Positions 1 through 5,937 of a DNA stretch of 25,503 nt are shown piece by piece; position 1 is the stretch's first letter, and every line of letters starts with the position of its first letter. Origin of the DNA: DYGX01 sp035325905. GTDB taxonomy: Bacteria; Chloroflexota; Anaerolineae; Aggregatilineales; Aggregatilineaceae. Made by a program: the position numbers and the translations under genes. The notes below the pieces were generated by a model. The model did not search any database. It was not told where the DNA came from and saw nothing but the letters and a program-made list of their open reading frames with translations. The stretch lies in the NCBI GenBank assembly GCA_035325905.1, contig DAOKYY010000050.1, positions 1-25,503 on the forward strand, written 5' to 3'.

Positions 1-15
1 AACCTCGTTTCATGC

Positions 16-45
16 TTGACTTTACTAGAACATATGTGCTAGAAT
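16..45 (+). promoter_or_regulatory. Sigma70-type promoter with embedded palindrome
   Basis: TTGACT (16-21) and TAGAAT (40-45) are separated by 18 nt, a good match to a housekeeping promoter. It lies about 30 nt upstream of the ATG of the decayed DinB-like gene at 80 and could also drive the reductase at 400. An 18-bp imperfect palindrome occupies 25-42, between and into the core elements. That position suits a repressor operator; the regulator is not identifiable from this window. Confidence 0.6.
25..42. promoter_or_regulatory. Putative operator palindrome in promoter spacer
   Basis: CTAGAACATATGTGCTAG reads as an inverted repeat: CTAG, one unmatched base, ACATATGT, one unmatched base, CTAG. 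Sixteen of the 18 positions are symmetric. It fills most of the spacer and overlaps the first bases of the -10 box, so a dimeric protein bound here would block RNA polymerase. PadR-type regulators often use ATGT/ACAT half-sites, but the link to that family is only a guess. Confidence 0.45.
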
Positions 46-79
46 AGTGCTGGGCTACGTCGCCAAGAAGGGGAGCGTG

Positions 80-300
80 ATGGACGCAAACCTGAAAACG
101 GGCATCTGGCAGCAGGTCGGCGCGGTGCTTGACTATCTGGCAGAGACTATTCGCGCCTGTCCCGATCACCTCTGGCACGCACCGCTGTATGACGACCCAC
201 CGTTCCGCCGGAACTGACGTAGTTCTGGTATCGCGGCTATCACACGCTGTCCTGGCTGCACCTTTACTGCAATGCGAAGAAGAAGGGTTTGCCCCGCCTC
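80..300 (+). pseudogene. Decayed DinB-family gene, 5' part only
   Basis: The ATG at 80 starts a reading frame closely similar to the N-terminus of the intact DinB-like protein at 1076: the first 32 bases (79-110) are identical to 1075-1106, and similarity continues to about 300. The frame hits TGA at 215. Similarity then resumes one frame away, at the codons corresponding to QFWYRAYHT, with TAG in place of the CAG codon. The copy therefore carries a frameshift and a nonsense change. The C-terminal half, including the second His cluster of the DinB fold, is absent. It still has a good promoter upstream (16-45), which suggests recent loss. The right-hand end is approximate. Confidence 0.7.
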
Positions 301-399
301 TCGCCGTCTCACAGGTATAAAATCTGTATTCTGATTTCGAACAGAGGGTGTTCATGGACGGGCTACTGAGGTGGGTACGGCCCCAAAGGAGAAACTCCC

Positions 400-990
400 A
401 TGCCCGAATTGCTGGTGGACTTCATCACATCGTTAGACGGCTACGGCGAGGCGGATGGCTGGCCGGGATGGTGGGGGCTTGAAGGCCCCGAATATCTCGC
501 CTGGCTCGACCAGCACTCTGTACGCGACTACACGCTCCTGATGGGCGCGAATACCTACCGGCTGATGTCCGGGTTTGCCGACCAGGTCGAATCACTACCC
601 GCTGAGGAAGCCGCCACACTCGACGACCTCGCCCAGGCATCGAAGGTGGTCTTTTCCTCGACGCTCAAGCCGCCTTTTGCGTGGCCGAACACTCGACTGA
701 TCAGCGGAGATGCGGTCGAGGCGGTGCGAGCGATGAAGCAGGAAGGCGACCGCCCGCTGTGTACTATCGGCAGCCTCAGCCTGTGCCGGTCGCTTCTCAA
801 GGCGGGCCTCGTGGACCGTTTCCGCGTGGTCATCTTCCCGGTGATCACCGGGAGCACCGGCTCCGGCCGCATCTATGACGGCTATCCCGATGTCATGCTC
901 GAAATGGTTGGCAGCCAGACGTTCGACGGCAGGATTCAACTGCTTGAGTATGTCCCCACCGTGCTCGACGGTCCGCCCGGCCAGCCGTGA
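400..990 (+). CDS. RibD_C / dihydrofolate reductase-like protein
   Basis: This 196-aa protein resembles the stand-alone RibD C-terminal/DHFR-like family (YwjB/YyaP type), which has a Rossmann-like reductase fold expected to bind NADPH. What I see: an N-terminal strand leading into SLDGYGEADG, a central LMGANTYRLMSG segment where family members have the conserved GRxTY-like turn, and a C-terminal half with TIGSLSLCRSLLKAGLVDRFRVVIFPVITGSG-like character, the typical pattern around the cofactor site. Length fits the family (about 170-200 aa). The start is well placed: AAAGGAG at 385-391 lies 8 nt before the ATG. It sits between a decayed and an intact DinB-like gene, a pairing that may reflect a shared stress or resistance role. 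Substrate is unknown; it is not expected to be the essential folate enzyme. Confidence 0.82.
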   Translation: MPELLVDFITSLDGYGEADGWPGWWGLEGPEYLAWLDQHSVRDYTLLMGANTYRLMSGFADQVESLPAEEAATLDDLAQASKVVFSSTLKPPFAWPNTRLISGDAVEAVRAMKQEGDRPLCTIGSLSLCRSLLKAGLVDRFRVVIFPVITGSTGSGRIYDGYPDVMLEMVGSQTFDGRIQLLEYVPTVLDGPPGQP

Positions 991-1074
991 GGCGTTTACG
1001 AGCATTCGTAGTGGCGCTGCGCCAGCGCAATGTAACTTCCCGTCCGGATATCGCCACAGGACCAGAGGCATGCA

Positions 1075-1106
1075 GATGGACGCAAACCTGAAAACGGGCA
1101 TCTGGC
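1075..1106 (+). repeat. 32-bp perfect direct repeat (second copy; first at 79-110)
   Basis: Positions 79-110 and 1075-1106 are identical over 32 bases, covering the first ten codons of the decayed and the intact DinB-like genes. Flanking similarity is lower (mostly third-position changes in the coding part), so the repeat comes from gene duplication and possibly later conversion, not from a mobile element. The two copies enclose the reductase gene. Confidence 0.85.
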
Positions 1107-1606
1107 GGCAGTTTGGCGCGGTGATCGACTATCTCGGCGCGACCATCCGCGCCTGCCCGGACCACCTTTGGCTGTCGCCGCTGTGGGGGAACCCGAACGA
1201 GCAGCCTGGCTTCGCGCAGTTCTGGTACCGCGCGTATCACACGCTGTTCTGGCTGGACGTGTATCTGTACGGCACCGAGGAAGGATTTCTTCCCCCGGAA
1301 CCGTTCGCGCTAATCGAGCAGGATGACGGCGCATGGGTGGTGCCAGAACGCGCGTATACGAAAGACGAGGTTTTGTCCTATCTCGACTATGGCCGCGAGA
1401 AATGCCGGAGCACAATCGAGGCGCTGACCGGCGACACGCTACAGCGGCGGCACGTCTTCGGGTGGGGCGAGTGCAGCTTCCTGGAGCTGCTGATCTTCAA
1501 CCTGCGGCACGTTCAGGAGCACGCCGCGCAGCTCAATCTGTTCCTGGGGCAGCAAGGGGTCGATGCCCCCAACTACCGGACCCGGCTCCGGGAGGAAACA
1601 GGCTAA
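1076..1606 (+). CDS. DinB-family (putative metal-dependent) protein
   Basis: A 176-aa protein with the helical pattern of the DinB/YfiT four-helix-bundle superfamily, many members of which bind a divalent metal through three histidines and some of which are thiol S-transferases. Candidate ligands are the His in RAYHTLFW near residue 55 and the two His in LRHVQEHAAQLN near residues 145-149, the usual H...HxxxH layout. I chose the ATG at 1076 over the one at 1070 because AGAGG at 1064-1068 is 7 nt upstream, and because the decayed paralogue at 80 begins at the homologous codon. It lies 85 nt after the reductase and could share its transcript. The reaction is unknown. Confidence 0.8.
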   Translation: MDANLKTGIWRQFGAVIDYLGATIRACPDHLWLSPLWGNPNEQPGFAQFWYRAYHTLFWLDVYLYGTEEGFLPPEPFALIEQDDGAWVVPERAYTKDEVLSYLDYGREKCRSTIEALTGDTLQRRHVFGWGECSFLELLIFNLRHVQEHAAQLNLFLGQQGVDAPNYRTRLREETG

Positions 1607-1683
1607 ACGGCGTGACACCACTCCTGGCGGTCATCCTGGTTGCCGGCTGGCTCTTGGCGGCTGCCGGTCGGCGCTGGTCCCGG

Positions 1684-2658
1684 TTAGCCGAGTGTGCTCC
1701 CGACGAAGCCCGGCACGCCGTTGAGAAAGTCCGTCGCGCCGACCGGCTGCCGCCCGGCAAGCTGAAGCCGGGTCGGCGTGTAGACGTGGCGGCCCGTGCC
1801 GATCACGACCGGCACGCTCGTCGCCAGCTCGGTGCCCTGTGTCCCGGCGACCTGGCCCGGCTCAAGGCCCAGCTCGACCGGCAGCGGGCGCCCGGCGATG
1901 ATCTTCAGCCGCTGGCCGTTCCAGAAGGTGTAGGTGCCCGGCCAGGGTGTGAAGGCGCGCACGTGGCGGTCGATGTCGCTGGCGCTCTGCGACCAGTCGA
2001 TCGCGCCGTCTTCCTTCTTCAGCTGCGGCGCGTAGGTGATCAGCCGCTCGTCGGTGGGCTGCGGGTGCGGCGCGATGCTGCCGGTGCGCAGCCAGCGCAG
2101 GGTGTGGATCAGCAGGTTCGCGCCGAGCGCGGCGAGCTTGTCGTGCAGGCTCTCGGCGGTCTCCTGCGGGGCGATTGGGATCGAGTCCTGGAGCAGAATC
2201 GGGCCGGTGTCCAGCCCGGCGTCCATGATCATCGTCGTCACGCCGGTGTAGGTGTCTCCGGCGCGAATCGCGGCCTGGATCGGGGCGGCGCCGCGCCAGC
2301 GTGGCAGCAGCGAGGCGTGCACGTTGATCGGCGCTACACGCGGCACGTCCAGCAGGGCCTGGCGCAGAATCTGCCCGAAGGCGACCACGACCAGGAAATC
2401 CGGCTGCCACGCGCGGATTTGAGCCATCGCCGCGTCCTCGCGCACTTTTTCCGGCTGGATGACCGGCACGCCCGCGCGCCCGGCCAGCGCCTTGACCGGC
2501 CCGATCTGCACCGCCTGTCCGCGCCCGGCCGGGCGGTCGGGCTGCGTGACCACGCCGGCCACCTCGAAATCCGCCGCCTGAATCAGCGTGTCCAGCGCGG
2601 GAACGGCGAAATCTGGCGTCCCCAGAAAGACGACCCGGCTCTGCGTTTCTGCGCTCAT
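1684..2658 (-). CDS. fmt: Methionyl-tRNA formyltransferase
   Basis: Formylates the amino group of initiator Met-tRNA using 10-formyl-tetrahydrofolate, in the cytoplasm. The 324-aa product begins with VVFLGTPDFAVPALD, the family's N-terminal signature. It contains NVHASLLPRWRGAAPI (catalytic Asn and His, formyl-folate site) and TTMIMDAGLDTGPIL (catalytic Asp). The C-terminal OB-like tRNA-binding domain follows from about residue 205 (AFTPWPGTYTFWNGQRLKI). Length is normal. The frame is open to 2709, but the ATG at 2658 places the start just before the conserved GTPDF segment; AAGGAG lies rather far upstream, so the start is likely but not certain. The usual partner def is not adjacent. tRNA-His is transcribed divergently 86 nt away. 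Confidence 0.96.
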   Translation of the reverse strand: MSAETQSRVVFLGTPDFAVPALDTLIQAADFEVAGVVTQPDRPAGRGQAVQIGPVKALAGRAGVPVIQPEKVREDAAMAQIRAWQPDFLVVVAFGQILRQALLDVPRVAPINVHASLLPRWRGAAPIQAAIRAGDTYTGVTTMIMDAGLDTGPILLQDSIPIAPQETAESLHDKLAALGANLLIHTLRWLRTGSIAPHPQPTDERLITYAPQLKKEDGAIDWSQSASDIDRHVRAFTPWPGTYTFWNGQRLKIIAGRPLPVELGLEPGQVAGTQGTELATSVPVVIGTGRHVYTPTRLQLAGRQPVGATDFLNGVPGFVGSTLG

Positions 2659-2726
2659 GGGCTGCTGCTGCGCTCCTTCGCGTGGCGCGTACAAAATCCG
2701 CCCTGGCATGCCATCCCAGGGTGTGG

Positions 2727-2732
2727 TACAAT
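2727..2732 (+). promoter_or_regulatory. -10 element of tRNA-His promoter
   Basis: TACAAT, preceded by TGG (an extended -10 form), ends 12 nt before the tRNA-His 5' end, which is right for a short tRNA leader. I see no convincing -35 box. Confidence 0.5.
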
Positions 2733-2744
2733 CTCGACCGTCAT

Positions 2745-2821
2745 GGTGACTGTGGTGCAGTGGTTAGCACGTCTGACTGTGGATCAGAAGGTCGAGGGTT
2801 CAAATCCCTCCAGTCACCCCA
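2745..2821 (+). tRNA. tRNA-His (GTG)
   Basis: A full cloverleaf can be drawn: acceptor stem GTGACTG (2746-2752) pairs with CAGTCAC (2811-2817). The anticodon stem TCTGA/TCAGA encloses the loop CTGTGGA with anticodon GTG, and the T arm is GAGGG-TTCAAAT-CCCTC. The genome encodes the extra G(-1) at 2745 opposite C73, the identity element of tRNA-His, and the CCA end (2819-2821). It has its own promoter-like and terminator sequences and appears to be a single-gene transcript. Confidence 0.97.
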
Positions 2822-2825
2822 CCGG

Positions 2826-2850
2826 CCGGCGCAGAAGCGCCGGTCTTTTT
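2826..2850 (+). terminator. Rho-independent terminator of tRNA-His
   Basis: A 7-bp stem, CCGGCGC (2826-2832) with GCGCCGG (2837-2843) and an AGAA loop, is followed by TCTTTTT. The T-run touches the stop codon of the convergent SRPBCC gene at 2849. Confidence 0.88.
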
Positions 2851-4216
2851 ATTCCTCGCGCCCGGTCCCGGAGGCGCGCTGGCGCATCAGCCGCACCCGC
2901 GCCGCGCTGAGGGCAAGCTTGAGGCGCAGGCCGAGCGCCCCCTCGCGGAAGCGCACGCGCGCCGCGCCCCGGACAAAACGTCCTTTCAACCGCTGCTCGG
3001 CCATGCGCCGCGCCTGGAGCGACTGGATCAGGTCTTCCAGCGCGTCCGCGTCCTGATCGCTGGGGCGGCGCAGCCCGAAGACTTCCCAGATGCTGATCTC
3101 GCCGGTGTCGGTGATTGGCGTCTGCGGCGGCAGGCCAGGCCGCGCCTCCGGCGGGCTGGCGGCGGCTTCCTTCGCCAGCTCGGCCGGGCGCAAACCGCCC
3201 GGCGGCGTGCCAGCCAGTTCCTTCGTCGCGTCGGCGGGGCGGCGGAAACGGGCGTAGGGGTCCACCTCGGCCTGAGCGGGCGGCGCGGGCGGCTTGATCT
3301 CGCCCGGCGGCGGCGCTTCGGGCACCGGCGGCTTGATCTCGGCGGGCAGCGGAATCGGCGGCTCAGGCGCGTGCGGAGCGGGCCGCTCGACCACGCTGGA
3401 CGATGGCTGGACCGAGGGGATGCCGTGCGCCGGGGTCACGCGCTGATGCAGCGGAATCTCGTCTTCGTCCGCCTGATCGGCGGCGGGCGGCGCTGGCGCC
3501 TCCGCGCCTTCGCGCGCGGCGGGGGCAGACGGCGCGCTCTGGGGCTGAGTGTCGGCCATCGGATCGACGGCCGGCTCAATCGCGGCCAGCTCGCTGACAA
3601 ATGACGGCTCCGCAGGCACAGGCGCAGCCACCTGCGCGGGCTTGGCGGGCGGCTCGCCCACCTCGACGCCCTGTCCGTCGCTCGCGGCGGCCTGTCGCGC
3701 GGCGTAAGCGGCGCGCTCGTCGGCGTTGAGGCGGCCCCGGATCGAGGCGCGGGCGCGGGCTTCCTCGTTCATGCGCTGGCCGAGCGCGTCCACCTCGCGC
3801 CGGAGCTGGCGCAGGCTGTCCGTCACCATCTGCGCCAGGGCGCGGTTCCCGCCGAGCCGGTCTTTCACGAAGCCGAAAACGCCCTTCGGCGTGTAATTCA
3901 GGGTCCACTGGACGCTGGTGCCATCCGGCCCCAGTTGCAGCCGCAGCCGCCCCTGGTACGACTTGTACGGGCCACCCTCGACGCGGTGGTACTCGTAGCC
4001 CATCCCCTCGACCCAGGCGGAGATCTCCTCGATCACGTCTTTGCCGCTGGCGAGGGCGCAGCGCCGCCGCACGCCGCTGCCGCGCTGCTGCGTGGTCAGC
4101 ACGGAGACGCTGGTGTAACCGGCGTGCCAGCGCACAAGCTGGCTCTGATCCGAGATTACCTGCCAGACGGCGTCGGGCGGCGCATCGATCAGGATGCGCT
4201 GGTCGATCAACGGCAC
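2849..4216 (-). CDS. SRPBCC-domain protein with long disordered tail
   Basis: A 455-aa protein starting at GTG (4214-4216). Residues 1 to about 150 look like an SRPBCC/polyketide-cyclase helix-grip domain: RILIDAPPDAVWQVISDQSQLVRWHAG is the typical opening, followed by strands ending in SVQWTLNYTPKGVFGFVKDRL and an amphipathic C-terminal helix. Such domains bind hydrophobic ligands. From about 155 to 385 the chain is Pro/Ala/Glu-rich and probably disordered, with a repeated EIKPP motif. A short predicted-ordered end follows (ISIWEVFGLRR, then a basic Arg-rich helix). The basic end may bind membrane or nucleic acid; that is inference. Family members are usually near 150 aa, so most of the protein is extra. 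A TAGAAT -10 candidate (4229-4234, minus) lies just upstream, with a very short leader. Confidence 0.75.
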   Translation of the reverse strand: MPLIDQRILIDAPPDAVWQVISDQSQLVRWHAGYTSVSVLTTQQRGSGVRRRCALASGKDVIEEISAWVEGMGYEYHRVEGGPYKSYQGRLRLQLGPDGTSVQWTLNYTPKGVFGFVKDRLGGNRALAQMVTDSLRQLRREVDALGQRMNEEARARASIRGRLNADERAAYAARQAAASDGQGVEVGEPPAKPAQVAAPVPAEPSFVSELAAIEPAVDPMADTQPQSAPSAPAAREGAEAPAPPAADQADEDEIPLHQRVTPAHGIPSVQPSSSVVERPAPHAPEPPIPLPAEIKPPVPEAPPPGEIKPPAPPAQAEVDPYARFRRPADATKELAGTPPGGLRPAELAKEAAASPPEARPGLPPQTPITDTGEISIWEVFGLRRPSDQDADALEDLIQSLQARRMAEQRLKGRFVRGAARVRFREGALGLRLKLALSAARVRLMRQRASGTGREE

Positions 4217-4469
4217 GGTAGACCGTCCATTCTAGACGCGCAAACCTCGAACTCGTGTGATGGGCGGGCCGGGTAGTGTGGCCCCCGGAGCTTTCATCTT
4301 AGCGTATTCCGCCGCGTCGATCCACTTCGGACCGGGCAGGGCATTCCGGGCTGATTTTGCCCCCAGTGACCGGACTTGGCAAGTCTGCCCTTCGGCGCCG
4401 AGTGTGCTACACTAGCGCCACGCGCCGCTTCTGCCATTTCGCCGCGCGCCAGCCTGCCGCGAGACTGCC

Positions 4470-4745
4470 ATGCCCGGACCCTCCGTGATCTTCAGCTTCA
4501 TTCTGGCGACGCTGTATGGCGCCGTGTTCCACCTGGTGAGCGGCGGCGACGCGCGCCGCCTGGCCCTGTTTCTGCTGGCGGCGTGGCTGGGCTTTGCGCT
4601 CGGCCATCTGGTAGGCGACCTGGTCGATCTGACGCTGCTCGATATAGGGCCGCTGCACGTGCTCCCGGCGACGGTCGGCGCGTGGCTGGCGCTGGTGGTC
4701 GCCCGGTTGCTGACGCGCCAGCCCTCGCGCCCCGGAGCGCGCTGA
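4470..4745 (+). CDS. Small hydrophobic membrane protein, unknown function
   Basis: A 91-aa protein made almost wholly of hydrophobic segments: about residues 5-24 (IFSFILATLYGAVFHLV), 30-52 and 61-82, suggesting two or three membrane helices, with a short basic tail. I do not recognise a family. No strong ribosome binding site precedes the ATG at 4470, so translation may be weak or leader-poor; a TACACT -10 candidate lies at 4408-4413. Coding is supported by the coherent hydrophobic pattern and a sensible place before the next co-oriented gene, 95 nt downstream. Confidence 0.6.
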   Translation: MPGPSVIFSFILATLYGAVFHLVSGGDARRLALFLLAAWLGFALGHLVGDLVDLTLLDIGPLHVLPATVGAWLALVVARLLTRQPSRPGAR

Positions 4746-4840
4746 AACCACGCGCCAAAAGTGGCATTCAAGCGCCAATTCGCTAACCTATACAGTAGCA
4801 ATCTGATTGTTTCTGCACAGGCGAGGGGGACACAACCCAT

Positions 4841-5365
4841 ATGGCCGGACGTGAGAAAACGCTGCCCGAGGTGAATCTTCGCCAGGAGCCGGAGCTGCCT
4901 GCCGTCAATTATCAGGGCCAGAGCGAAGAAAGCGGCGGGCGAAAGTGGTACTTCTGGGCGCTGGTTGGGCTGGCCGCGCTCGTCGGCGTGTTCGCGATCA
5001 GCCTGATCGCGGCGATCGCGATCGCGCTGCTCGCCGATCCCCAGGATGCGGCCAACTGGGTCGGCCTGATCCGCGACGTGTTCATCATCGTGCTGGCGCT
5101 GGAAGGCATGTTGATGGGCATCGCGCTGATCGTGCTCGTGATCCAGCTTGCCGCGCTGGTCAACCTGTTGCAGAACGAAGTCACCCCGATTGTGGACAAC
5201 GCCAGCGAGACGGTCTCGACCGTGCGCGGGACGGCGCAGTTCATGAGCGAGAACCTGGTCCAGCCGGTCGTGCGCTTCACCGCCATCACGGCGGGCGCGG
5301 GCGCCCTGCTGCGCGAATTGCTTGGCATTCGCAAATCGCTGCGCTCGAACTCCGACAAGCGCTGA
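4841..5365 (+). CDS. Two-helix membrane protein, unknown function
   Basis: A 174-aa protein. The N-terminal 35 residues are polar and probably cytosolic. Two strong membrane helices follow at about 38-64 (YFWALVGLAALVGVFAISLI and onward) and 79-109 (FIIVLALEGMLMGIALIVLV and onward). An amphipathic region then reads NLLQNEVTPIVDNASETVSTVRGTAQFMSENLVQPVVRF, resembling the heptad-like stretch of DUF948-type proteins, and the end is basic. The ATG at 4841 is preceded by GAGGGGG at a suitable distance, and a TATACA -10 candidate lies at 4789-4794. It sits 26 nt before the next gene and is very likely co-transcribed with it. The pair suggests a membrane-envelope role; nothing more specific can be seen. 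Confidence 0.78.
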   Translation: MAGREKTLPEVNLRQEPELPAVNYQGQSEESGGRKWYFWALVGLAALVGVFAISLIAAIAIALLADPQDAANWVGLIRDVFIIVLALEGMLMGIALIVLVIQLAALVNLLQNEVTPIVDNASETVSTVRGTAQFMSENLVQPVVRFTAITAGAGALLRELLGIRKSLRSNSDKR

Positions 5366-5391
5366 CGGCAGGCCGACGAGGAAGGGGTCTG

Positions 5392-5721
5392 ATGGGCAAA
5401 CGACAAGAGGAAGCCAATACCGGCAGCTTTCTCGGCGGGCTGCTGCTGGGGTTGCTGGTCAGCGCGCCGGTCGCGGCCTGGCTCAGCCCGTACAGCGGGC
5501 ACCGGCTGCGCCAGACCATCCGCCAGCGCGGGCAGGTGATCGTGCGCCGCGCCGGGGAAACAGCGCAGCAGGTCAGCCATATCCCCGCCCGCATCACCGG
5601 AGGCGTGGGCCAGCAGGTTGGGCAGCTTCAGGACAAAGTGCGCGGGCGGGACACGCTAGACGCGGCGCTGGAAGAGGGGCGGGCGATCGCCGCGCAGCGC
5701 CGCAGCGGTCTGCCATACTAG
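5392..5721 (+). CDS. YtxH-like small membrane-anchored protein
   Basis: A 109-aa protein starting at the ATG at 5392, with GAAGGGG a few bases upstream. A short polar start leads into one membrane helix at about 12-31 (SFLGGLLLGLLVSAPVAAW). LSPYSGHRLRQTIRQRGQ follows, the pattern of YtxH-family proteins, in which a glycine-rich transmembrane segment precedes LL/SPxSGxELR-type text and a long amphipathic helix. The rest is Gln/Arg/Glu-rich and likely helical. It is the last gene of a two-gene unit with the membrane protein at 4841 and ends 57 nt before a strong terminator. YtxH proteins are tied to general stress in Bacillus; the same role here is only inferred. Confidence 0.75.
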   Translation: MGKRQEEANTGSFLGGLLLGLLVSAPVAAWLSPYSGHRLRQTIRQRGQVIVRRAGETAQQVSHIPARITGGVGQQVGQLQDKVRGRDTLDAALEEGRAIAAQRRSGLPY

Positions 5722-5778
5722 AGGCAGTTCTCCACGTTTCTGCCCTGGCGCATGGCAGAATTTGCGGCGCTTGATGTG

Positions 5779-5804
5779 GGGCGATGCGTGCATCGCCCGT
5801 TTTT
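5779..5804 (+). terminator. Rho-independent terminator
   Basis: GGGCGATGC (5779-5787) pairs with GCATCGCCC (5790-5798), giving a tight stem with the top pair open, followed by GTTTTT. It closes the two-gene membrane unit at 4841-5721. Confidence 0.88.
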
Positions 5805-5874
5805 CTATCCGCCGGGCGCCCTTGCCGCGCCCCTACGCGAAGACTCAGGACCAAATCCCTAATTCAGATTAAAC

Positions 5875-5907
5875 GGCGGCTCAGCGGCCCGGCGAGCCGC
5901 CATTTTT
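5875..5907. terminator. Possible bidirectional terminator between convergent genes
   Basis: GGCGGCTC (5875-5882) pairs with GAGCCGCC (5894-5901) across an 11-nt loop. On the plus strand ATTTTT follows; on the minus strand the hairpin is followed by GTTTAATCT. It lies 36 nt beyond the nnr stop, so it may end nnr and back up the terminator at 5779. Confidence 0.6.
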
Positions 5908-5937
5908 GCGCCTAGTCGCTTGCCGATGAAGCATTGG

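Noticed and set aside
129..320. 63-aa open reading frame overlapping the decayed DinB copy
   Set aside because: It arises from the shifted frame of the pseudogene, has no ribosome binding site and no coherent protein pattern; similarity to the intact DinB gene explains the DNA.
1014..1028. GC-rich hairpin between the reductase and DinB genes as a terminator
   Set aside because: A 6-bp stem can be drawn, but no T-run follows, and the gap is short enough for co-transcription.
79..1106. Direct repeats around the reductase as the ends of a transposable unit
   Set aside because: The repeat is coding sequence shared by two paralogues, without inverted ends or a transposase, so gene duplication is the simpler reading.
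1333..2910. 525-aa plus-strand open frame across fmt and tRNA-His
   Set aside because: It runs antisense to the clear fmt gene and through a tRNA; the composition is Arg/Ala/Gly-rich as expected for a GC-rich antisense frame.
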